Under the pieces are notes generated by a model. It worked only from the letters and a program-made list of their open reading frames with translations, did not search any database and was not told where the DNA came from. Made by a program: the position numbers and the translations under genes. From CAZIQY01 sp964541605 (GTDB lineage Bacteria; Desulfobacterota; Syntrophia; Syntrophales; UBA2185), in assembly GCA_964541605.1 (NCBI GenBank), contig CAZIQY010000072.1:1-14187 (forward strand): a stretch of DNA of 14,187 nucleotides, written 5' to 3'. Position 1 is the stretch's first letter. Each line of letters begins with the position of its first letter. This document shows positions 8,371 to 14,187 of this stretch, in pieces.

Positions 8371-9114
8371 ATGAAATGCGCAGGAATCGACATCGGCTCT
8401 CGAACAATTGAACTCGTTGTCATTGAGGCCGGTAATATCGTTGAATGCCGCCAGATAGATACCGGCTATGATCCGATTTCACAAACCAGAAAATTATTGA
8501 ACGGCATATCGCATGATCGGATCATCGCAACAGGGTATGGCCGGGGTTTGTTTGAAATAGCGTTTGATTCCGCGACGGTTACGGAAATCAAAGCCCATGC
8601 CAGAGGCGCACGGGCTTTTTTCCCGAATGCCCAGACTGTCCTGGATATCGGCGGGCAGGACAGCAAGGTCATTGCCCTGGATAAAAACGGTAAAGTGAAA
8701 AAATTTGAAATGAATGACCGCTGCGCCGCCGGCACCGGGAAATTTTTGGAAATCATGGCGAGGGCTCTCGGCTTTCATATTGAAGAATTCGGCAATGAGT
8801 CGCTGAAAGCGGAAAAATGTCTTACGATCAACAGCATGTGTACGGTATTCGCGGAATCGGAAGTAACATCTCTGATTACGAAAGGTGAAGACCGGCTGGA
8901 AATAGCAAAGGGATTGCACGCATCTGTGGTCAGGCGCGTCATCGGCATGTTAAAAAGGATATCCGTCAGCGGCGAAATTGTCTTTTCCGGCGGTGTGGCA
9001 AAGAACAAATGCATGCGCGAGCTGCTCGCCGAGGCTTTGCAGCAGGAGATTCTGGTGCCGGAAGACCCGCAAATGGTCGGAGCATTCGGCGCCGCTCTAT
9101 TGGCTGGTGAATGA
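8371..9114 (+). CDS. BadF/BadG/HgdC-family ATPase, activator (reductase) of the double-cubane protein
   Basis: 247 residues, single ASKHA-fold (actin/hexokinase-like) domain. Homodimeric members carry one [4Fe-4S] cluster between subunits and use ATP to inject a low-potential electron into their partner. Visible motifs: phosphate-binding GIDIGSRTIE at residues 5-14; the DIGGQDSK motif around residue 90; cluster cysteine C118 in NDRCAAGTG; second cluster cysteine C157 in NSMCTVFAESE; and the late FSGGVAKN nucleotide-site motif. Length is normal for the family. It begins 10 nt after the stop of the upstream gene with only a weak ribosome site (AGGCT), suggesting translational coupling. The partner is almost certainly the protein encoded at 7083-8360. 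The electron donor (ferredoxin or flavodoxin in relatives) is not encoded here. Confidence 0.93.
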   Translation: MKCAGIDIGSRTIELVVIEAGNIVECRQIDTGYDPISQTRKLLNGISHDRIIATGYGRGLFEIAFDSATVTEIKAHARGARAFFPNAQTVLDIGGQDSKVIALDKNGKVKKFEMNDRCAAGTGKFLEIMARALGFHIEEFGNESLKAEKCLTINSMCTVFAESEVTSLITKGEDRLEIAKGLHASVVRRVIGMLKRISVSGEIVFSGGVAKNKCMRELLAEALQQEILVPEDPQMVGAFGAALLAGE

Positions 9115-9158
9115 ACTACGGAATTTGTTTTCATGGAACTGAATTAATGATGAAAAAT

Positions 9159-9183
9159 GGGGGCAGATTTGAAATCTGCCCCC
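9159..9183 (-). terminator. Strong hairpin between convergent genes, terminator of the membrane FDH operon
   Basis: An 11-bp perfect stem GGGGGCAGATT/AATCTGCCCCC with a 3-nt loop. On the minus strand it is followed by ATTTTTCATC, a usable U-tract, about 35 nt after the stop codon of the cytochrome b gene. It could also slow plus-strand transcripts from the activase gene, though that side lacks a U-run. It is also part of a REP-like repeat cluster. Confidence 0.75.
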
Positions 9184-9205
9184 AACAGGTTTAAATCCGT
9201 CCCTA
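9159..9205. repeat. REP-like cluster of related GGG(G/A)C(A/G)GATTT units
   Basis: Three related units lie in the convergent gap: GGGGGCAGATTTGAA (plus, from 9159), its inverted partner making the hairpin to 9183, and a degenerate minus-strand unit AGGGACGGATTTAAA (9190-9204). Short palindromes of this look are common as dispersed extragenic repeats in Proteobacteria. Assignment to such a family is inference and needs genome-wide copies. Confidence 0.4.
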
Positions 9206-9218
9206 CTGATAGACGTCA

Positions 9219-9872
9219 TTAAACCTTCTTCTCCTCACCGGAAACCACCAGCTTTCCCTTTCGCTCCATTTCCTTCAACCACTTGTGATGCTGCTTCTTC
9301 AGCCACGCCCTCGTTACCCAGCCGGTAAACATGGCAGGGGCTGAACCGGGCGAACCGATGGTACCCATGTAGAGATGCACAAAGAAGAGCGGGAAGATCA
9401 CCGCGAACCCAAGGGCATGGAGGACAAATAACCACCGCACCAATTCGGTCGGGAACCTCAGCGGGAACCACATCACAATACCTGTCACCACCATAATCGC
9501 ACCGAATATGGCAACTGCCAGAAAGAACATCTTCTGACCGGGATTGTATTTCCCCACCGCGGGAACTTTATCCACATGCCACAGATATCCTCCTGCAGCA
9601 TTCATCCACTCCATATCTTCGGGCATTTCGAAAACACCCGCTTCATGCCACCACATCTTGATGGCCAAAAACAGTGCAACACCGAAGAAGAGCCCTGTAA
9701 AGTTGTGAATATATTTTGTCACAACTAAACCTCCCATCATGTTCGCGATAAAGTTAAATGACTTAAACATCATTCCTAAGCCTGTGAAGCACAGGACGAG
9801 GCAGGAAATCGCCAGCATCCAGTGAACCAGTCTCTCATACCAGTCTGTCGCCTGAATTAATCCTTTCTTCAT
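9219..9872 (-). CDS. fdnI: Formate dehydrogenase cytochrome b (gamma) subunit
   Basis: 217 residues, the same length as E. coli FdnI. Integral membrane cytochrome b that takes electrons from the ferredoxin subunit and exchanges them with the quinone pool. Four hydrophobic helices are visible (about residues 18-36, 55-75, 115-136 and 148-170). Conserved histidines, likely ligands of the two b hemes and neighbouring residues, are H17 (RLVHW), H56 (YIHNFTG), H152 (VLHALG) and H166 (FVHLYMG). The C-terminus is short and lysine-rich, fitting a cytoplasmic tail. The gene starts 2 nt after the stop of the beta-subunit gene, with a G-rich ribosome site inside that gene's end, so translation is coupled. 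Last gene of the three-gene operon, followed by the hairpin at 9159-9183. Confidence 0.95.
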   Translation of the reverse strand: MKKGLIQATDWYERLVHWMLAISCLVLCFTGLGMMFKSFNFIANMMGGLVVTKYIHNFTGLFFGVALFLAIKMWWHEAGVFEMPEDMEWMNAAGGYLWHVDKVPAVGKYNPGQKMFFLAVAIFGAIMVVTGIVMWFPLRFPTELVRWLFVLHALGFAVIFPLFFVHLYMGTIGSPGSAPAMFTGWVTRAWLKKQHHKWLKEMERKGKLVVSGEEKKV

Positions 9873-9874
9873 AA

Positions 9875-10675
9875 CTATTCACCCCCTCCCTTCTTTGTTG
9901 CAGTATCCTCATCAGGGGTCTTCGGCCCGTGAATGATGTAATGCAGGAACGATCCCGCAAGAACGCCGCCCGCCGCCAAGAGACTGAAGGGTTTCAGCAC
10001 GTCTTTCCAGAGAACAATAGAAAACGGCACCGTCGGATATTTGGGCAGCTCGTCATAGACTTCCGGTTTCTCATTCAGGACGTAGAGCACGTGGGTTCCG
10101 CCCACAAATTTGTCTCCGTATACATTCGCGTCGCCGCCGAGTTCCTTCGCGCGGGCATAGGCCTTTTTAATCATGGTCTCCTTGCCGCCGATGGTGATCG
10201 CTCCTGTAATACAGGACTTGACGCAGGCGGGCTGCTGACCCTCCCTGAGCCTGGTTACACAGAGGTCGCATTTATACACCTTATCCGTCTTGTCGTTGTA
10301 TCGGGGTATATCGAAGGGGCAGGCAGCCATGCATTCCTTACAGCCGATGCAGAGATGGGACTTGATTCCCACGGTGCCGAACTCCGTGTGATGGAGGGCG
10401 CCCGACGGGCACACCTTCATGCAGGCCGCATCGGTGCAGTGCATGCACCCGTCTTTCCGGAAGAGCCAGCTGAATTTCCCCTGTTTATTGACATATTCCT
10501 GGAAACGGATTAACGTCCACGTATTCCACTGCAAATCGGGAGGGTTTTGGTAACTGCCCAACTGTTTTGTTTTCAGGCCCGGCATTTCATTCCATTGCTT
10601 GCAGGCAATCTGACAGCCGCGACAGGCAGTGCATTTTGTCGTATCGATCAGTTTTGCAAGTTCCATATATTTCAT
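9875..10675 (-). CDS. fdnH: Formate dehydrogenase iron-sulfur (beta) subunit, four [4Fe-4S] ferredoxin
   Basis: 266 residues. Electron-transfer subunit between the catalytic subunit and the cytochrome b. Cysteine groups for four [4Fe-4S] clusters are present: C15-x2-C-x2-C-x3-C near the start, then groups in GCMHCTDAAC, CIGCKECMAACP and CDLCVTRL with a later CVKSC. A hydrophobic segment at about residues 227-248 fits the single C-terminal transmembrane anchor of FdnH. It has no signal peptide; such subunits are exported with the Tat-carrying alpha subunit. Start chosen at the ATG at 10675 because AGGAGG lies 7 nt upstream and overlaps the stop codon of the alpha gene. A longer in-frame opening to 10807 would overlap that gene by about 120 nt and has no homologous character. 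It is somewhat shorter than E. coli FdnH (294 residues). Confidence 0.95.
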   Translation of the reverse strand: MKYMELAKLIDTTKCTACRGCQIACKQWNEMPGLKTKQLGSYQNPPDLQWNTWTLIRFQEYVNKQGKFSWLFRKDGCMHCTDAACMKVCPSGALHHTEFGTVGIKSHLCIGCKECMAACPFDIPRYNDKTDKVYKCDLCVTRLREGQQPACVKSCITGAITIGGKETMIKKAYARAKELGGDANVYGDKFVGGTHVLYVLNEKPEVYDELPKYPTVPFSIVLWKDVLKPFSLLAAGGVLAGSFLHYIIHGPKTPDEDTATKKGGGE

Positions 10676-10686
10676 CGCTCTGCCTC

Positions 10687-13600
10687 CTATAGCTTCGTCA
10701 CGTTGACCATGAAGGCCTTGTATTCGGGACAGAAAGTATTCGCGTCGCCTACGGTCGGGGTTAAAAAGTTCGCGCTGTCGTCTTTGGTGTTCTTGGGAAA
10801 CAGCCACCCATAATTAAAAGGCATACCGACCTGGTGGACTGTCTTGCCTTCAATAGTAAACGGCTTTAAGCGCTGGGTCACCATGGCAACAGCAGTGACT
10901 GTCCCGCGCACCGAACTGACTTTTACGCGCTGGCCGTTTTTAATGCCTTTTTCCTTGGCCAGGACATCAGCAATTTCTATATATTGTTCCGGCTGCGCCT
11001 CCAGGAGCCACGACTGCCAACGGGTTAACGCGCCCGAACACCAGTGCTCAGTGCAGGAATACGTCGTGCAGACATACGGGAATTCCTCGCTTGCTCTGGC
11101 TACTTTATCCAGATCACTACTAAAGATTTCGATAGCCGGATTGATAAGCTGTCCCGACATAGGATTCTTCGCCAGCGGTCCTTCCAGCGGTTCGTAATGC
11201 TCGGGGAAGGGACCGTCGGCCATGCCGGGGCCAAAGAAAGCGCCCAGACCGTCTCTTTGCATGATAAAGGGATATTTTCCTTTTTCCTTGTCCGCCATTG
11301 GAGGCCATGGGCCGTCAGGGACATCCCCCACCCATTTATCTCCTTTCCATTCCAGAATATTGCGCTTGGGATCCCAAGGTTTGCCGTTTACATCGCAGGA
11401 TGCCCGGTTGTAAAGGATGCGCCGGTTGACCGGCCAGACCCACGACCAGTTGGGATAGAGGCCAAGACCTGTCGGATCATCCTTGCCGCGTTTGGCCATA
11501 TTGTTGAAGCCGTCGGCGGTAAAACTGCCGCAATGTACCCAGTTGCCGGAACATGTTGATCCGTCTGCCTGAAGGTTGCCGAAGCCCGGGACACACTGGC
11601 CTTTCTTGAATTCCGTCTTCGTGCCCTTTGATTTGTCTTCGATAACCGTGTCCTTCAGGAAACGGCCGTTCATCTGTTTGGCCACCTTCAAGGCGTCATA
11701 GCAGTCATTTCTGTCCAGGTAATCCCAGTAGATATTCAGGATGGGTTCGGCATGAACGCCGCCCTCCTTTGCATACAACTCCTTAACCGCTCTCATGATT
11801 TTAATGGTAATCTCGCCCACGGGAATGCATTGATCCGGTCCGTCGCAGGCCTTTTGCTTCCACTGCACCATGCGGCCGGAGTTGGAAATACTTCCTTCCT
11901 TCTCCATGGAGGCGGATGCGGGCAGCAGGAAGACCTCCGTCTTGATCTTCTTCGGATCGACGCCGGGGGCTCTCCAGAACTGATAGGTTTCATTGTCAAA
12001 GATATTTTCGCCGATGAGCCAGTCGAGTTTTTCCAACCCTTTGCGCACCTTGCCGGTATTAGGCGAACTTACGGCATTATCCGCGCCAATGCAGAAGAAT
12101 CCCTTGATCTTGCCCTCATACATCTTGTCGAACATGTGCATCGTGGAATAGTGTTTCCCATCGTCTATCTTGGGCAGCCAGTTATAGCCGAATTCATTTT
12201 CTTTCGTGGCTTTGTCGTCAAAGAAGGATTTCAAAAGGCTGATAAAGAATTTCGGGTAATTCTGATAATAGTTGGCCGACTGGGGATCTTTCGATACCGG
12301 CGTATATTTCGTTAAATATTTTTCCAGCGTATCGAGCGATGCTGACGGCTGTTTCATATAACCGGGAAGGATGTGATATAGAATTGCCTGATCGGTTGAA
12401 CCCTGAACATTGGGCTCGCCGCGCATGGCATTGATGCCGCCGCCCGCGATACCCACATTGCCCAGCAGCATTTGAACGATGGTCATGGCGCGGATGTTTT
12501 CCACGCCAACTGTATGCTGTGTCCAGCCCAGGGCGTAGCATTCCGTTCCCGCCTTGTCCGGGACGCCGGTGGAGCTGTAGATCTCGTAAACCTTGAGAAG
12601 GTTCTCTTTCGATACACCGGTAATGCTGGAGACCTTGTCCAGTGTATAACGGGAATAATGTTCCTTCATTAACCGGAATACGCACCGCGGATGTTGCAGC
12701 GTCATATCCCGCTGGGGAATGCCTCTTCCATCTTTATCAAAAACCCACGTGTCTTTATTGTATTTTCTTTTCTGTGCATCATAACCGGAGAAAAGACCGT
12801 CTTTGAAATAGTAGTCTTTGCCTGCAATAAAGGAAGCATGGGTGTAATTCAGCACCCATTCGTTAAAGTATTTTTTATTCTCAATAATGTAGTTGATCAT
12901 ACCGCCCAGGAAAGCGATGTCCGTGCCGGAACGAAGCGGCACATGGTAATCGGAGCATGCGGATGTGCGGGTGTAACGGGGATCGACGTGAATAACCTTG
13001 GCTCCTCTCTCCTTGGCTTTGGTGACCCACCTGAAGCCCATGGGATGATTCTCCGCCATGTTGCTCCCCATGATGAGGATGACATCGGCATTTTTCATGT
13101 CAACATAATGGTTCGTCATAGAACCGCGACCGAACGATTCGGCCAAAGCTCCGACGGACGGACTATGGCAGACCCGGGCCTGGTGATCGATATAGACAAG
13201 GCCGAGTGTTCGCGACATAACCGTTATCAGCCAGCACTCCTCGTTGTCCACGTTGGAACTGCCATAGTGACCGATCGCTTCGCAGCGGTTGACCACTTCG
13301 CCCTTGGCGTTTGTCTTGATAAAATTCTTGTCGCGGGTATCCTTGATGAGACGGGCCATGCGGGGCAGTGCCCATTCCCAGTCCTTTTCCTCCCATTTCG
13401 TGCCGCCGGGCGCGCGGTATAAAACCTTGCGCAGGCGGTGTTCGTTGGCTTCCGTCATCTGGAAGAAACCGGACCCCTTAGCGCAAAGCGCTCCCTCATT
13501 GATGGGGTGTTCGGCGTCGCCTTCGATATTGAAGATCTTGCCGGTTTGCTTGTCCACACTGCAGATGAGGCCGCAGCCGCAGGAACAGTAGCAGCAGATT

Positions 13601-13755
13601 GTTGTCGTCTGTTTGGCGATCTTGATCCTGTTCATCTTGTTCAGTTCTTCCGCGTACGCCTTCGTGGGAATCAGATTGATCCCCAGGGAGGACAGGGTTA
13701 TCCCTGATCCAACAGCGCCGGTCAGCGTCAAGAACCCTCTTCTCGTAATCTCCAT
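10687..13755 (-). CDS. fdnG: Formate dehydrogenase-N type catalytic (alpha) subunit, Tat-exported, complete
   Basis: 1022 residues. Catalytic subunit of a periplasmic-side membrane formate dehydrogenase, encoded with its beta and gamma subunits. N-terminal Tat signal TRRGFLT, hydrophobic core, cleavage near AYA-E at residue 35. The [4Fe-4S] site uses C54, C57, C61 and C91, with extra cysteines C55, C59 and C65 packed around it. The metal ligand is Cys196 (ARVCHSP), at the position number of the selenocysteine of E. coli FdnG. The molybdopterin domain and C-terminal dinucleotide-binding domain (PTVGDANT) follow. Start chosen at 13755 because AAGGAGG lies 5 nt before it; an ATG six codons upstream (13773) lies before that ribosome site. 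First gene of the operon. Upstream come an FDH gene remnant and leader L3. Paralogous to the gene at 1-3076. Confidence 0.97.
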   Translation of the reverse strand: MEITRRGFLTLTGAVGSGITLSSLGINLIPTKAYAEELNKMNRIKIAKQTTTICCYCSCGCGLICSVDKQTGKIFNIEGDAEHPINEGALCAKGSGFFQMTEANEHRLRKVLYRAPGGTKWEEKDWEWALPRMARLIKDTRDKNFIKTNAKGEVVNRCEAIGHYGSSNVDNEECWLITVMSRTLGLVYIDHQARVCHSPSVGALAESFGRGSMTNHYVDMKNADVILIMGSNMAENHPMGFRWVTKAKERGAKVIHVDPRYTRTSACSDYHVPLRSGTDIAFLGGMINYIIENKKYFNEWVLNYTHASFIAGKDYYFKDGLFSGYDAQKRKYNKDTWVFDKDGRGIPQRDMTLQHPRCVFRLMKEHYSRYTLDKVSSITGVSKENLLKVYEIYSSTGVPDKAGTECYALGWTQHTVGVENIRAMTIVQMLLGNVGIAGGGINAMRGEPNVQGSTDQAILYHILPGYMKQPSASLDTLEKYLTKYTPVSKDPQSANYYQNYPKFFISLLKSFFDDKATKENEFGYNWLPKIDDGKHYSTMHMFDKMYEGKIKGFFCIGADNAVSSPNTGKVRKGLEKLDWLIGENIFDNETYQFWRAPGVDPKKIKTEVFLLPASASMEKEGSISNSGRMVQWKQKACDGPDQCIPVGEITIKIMRAVKELYAKEGGVHAEPILNIYWDYLDRNDCYDALKVAKQMNGRFLKDTVIEDKSKGTKTEFKKGQCVPGFGNLQADGSTCSGNWVHCGSFTADGFNNMAKRGKDDPTGLGLYPNWSWVWPVNRRILYNRASCDVNGKPWDPKRNILEWKGDKWVGDVPDGPWPPMADKEKGKYPFIMQRDGLGAFFGPGMADGPFPEHYEPLEGPLAKNPMSGQLINPAIEIFSSDLDKVARASEEFPYVCTTYSCTEHWCSGALTRWQSWLLEAQPEQYIEIADVLAKEKGIKNGQRVKVSSVRGTVTAVAMVTQRLKPFTIEGKTVHQVGMPFNYGWLFPKNTKDDSANFLTPTVGDANTFCPEYKAFMVNVTKL

Positions 13756-13858
13756 ACAAGCCTCCTTCGTCATACTCCATAATTTGATAAAACGACGTAA
13801 CTGCCTAAAATAATAACGACGTTTAAATCCCTCAATGAACCCGAAGCAGCTTCAACTC
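13756..13858. other. Short intergenic spacer with a direct repeat before the membrane FDH operon
   Basis: About 100 AT-rich nt between the FDH remnant and the alpha-subunit gene. It contains the ribosome site and two copies of AACGACGT (13791-13798 and 13815-13822), 24 nt apart start to start. No copy of the 86-nt leader core is present here, unlike upstream of the gene at 1-3076. Confidence 0.5.
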
Positions 13859-13954
13859 TCACTGCGCAGACGCTACCGGAATCTTGGAGATCGGGTCAAG
13901 CACCGGGTTCATGAGTAAATTGACCGCCGTTTCGTGGAAATTAAGATGGAAAAA
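13859..13954 (-). pseudogene. Remnant of a NuoG-like formate dehydrogenase alpha gene (C-terminal end only)
   Basis: Read on the minus strand this encodes NFHETAVNLLMNPVLDPISK, then IP-VASAQ and a TGA stop at 13861-13859. It matches the C-terminal end of the intact gene at 3649-6345 (FREAPVNILTNPALDPIAK and following): 14 of 21 aligned residues are identical, and the DNA is visibly similar. No start codon or upstream domain is present; the homology stops at about 13954, where the tail of leader L3 begins. It is best explained as the end of a deleted fdhA-like gene that once stood between L3 and the membrane FDH operon (inference). Confidence 0.75.
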
Positions 13955-14136
13955 GAGAGATGGACATGAACAATCTCCGCAAATTCGCCCGTTAACCGGG
14001 CTTACCTGCGGAAGATCTCACGCGTCAGACCGGGGAGGGGCAAAAGAATACATTCAGGGGAACTACCCGAGTTCCCCGAATCTTTCTTCAGAGTAATATG
14101 AATTCTGTTGTCTTCTTATTTTTCATTTCCATACAC
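13951..14136 (-). promoter_or_regulatory. Conserved FDH leader, copy L3 (candidate cis-regulatory RNA)
   Basis: Minus strand, upstream of the FDH remnant and the membrane FDH operon. The core 14051-14136 aligns without gaps to L2, with about 15 differences in 86. Its bulged hairpin is 14052-14081 (stem GGGGAACT/AGTTCCCC, loop CGGGT). The second hairpin, 13976-14012, is the best formed of the set: outer TCCGCA/TGCGGA and inner GCCCG/CGGGC with a 5-nt loop. The pyrimidine-rich tail (CTCTCTTTTTCC) follows TTCATGTCCAT. Regulatory function is inferred from position and conservation. Confidence 0.6.
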
Positions 14137-14187
14137 TACTGTCCGGAATAATCCGTGAATAAGTTCAACTGGTTACTGTTTTTATCC
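14137..14187. other. Window end upstream of leader L3, nothing recognised
   Basis: Fifty bases with no supported gene or motif. The promoter for L3 may lie here or just beyond the window. Confidence 0.4.

Noticed and set aside
9875..10807. Longer 310-residue version of the FDH beta subunit
   Set aside because: The extra 44 residues overlap the end of the alpha gene, are arginine-rich and unlike the family, and the ATG at 10675 has a proper ribosome site.
10687..13773. Alpha-subunit start at 13773
   Set aside because: The ribosome site AAGGAGG lies between this ATG and the one at 13755, and the Tat motif is correctly placed with the later start.

Overview
The window (about 14.2 kb, roughly balanced base composition) looks like chromosomal DNA of a strictly anaerobic bacterium, most plausibly a syntrophic or sulfate-reducing Desulfobacterota (Syntrophus/Smithella-like). 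This is inferred from gene content only: three molybdenum- or tungsten-dependent formate dehydrogenase (FDH) catalytic subunits, all with cysteine rather than selenocysteine at the metal, plus a double-cubane-cluster reductase and its ATP-dependent activator. I saw no rRNA, tRNA, transposase gene or CRISPR array.

Layout from left to right. Positions 1-3076 (minus) hold most of a Tat-exported FDH-N type catalytic subunit, cut at its C-terminus by the window edge. Positions 3077-3648 are intergenic and contain the terminator of the next gene and a conserved leader (L1). Positions 3649-6345 (minus) encode a cytoplasmic NuoG-like FDH alpha subunit, preceded by intergenic DNA with leader L2 and a divergent promoter region. 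Positions 7083-9114 (plus) encode the double-cubane protein and its activase. A strong hairpin at 9159-9183 separates these from the convergent minus-strand operon 9219-13755, which encodes a complete membrane FDH: Tat-exported catalytic subunit, four-cluster ferredoxin subunit and di-heme cytochrome b. Upstream of it lie a short remnant of a NuoG-like FDH gene (13859-13954) and a third leader copy (L3).

Functionally, the membrane FDHs couple formate/CO2 in the periplasm to the quinone pool, and in syntrophs may run in reverse to dispose of electrons as formate. The NuoG-like FDH handles formate in the cytoplasm. The double-cubane pair uses ATP to drive very low-potential electrons onto an unknown substrate.

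The most interesting signal is a conserved leader of about 190 nt, present in the same orientation upstream of all three FDH catalytic genes. It has an ungapped 86-nt core holding a bulged hairpin with a compensatory base-pair change, then a second hairpin and a pyrimidine-rich tail. It is a candidate cis-acting regulatory RNA for FDH expression that I could not assign to a known family. The FDH gene remnant just downstream of L3 suggests that a deletion in a duplicated FDH cluster brought that leader to the membrane FDH operon.
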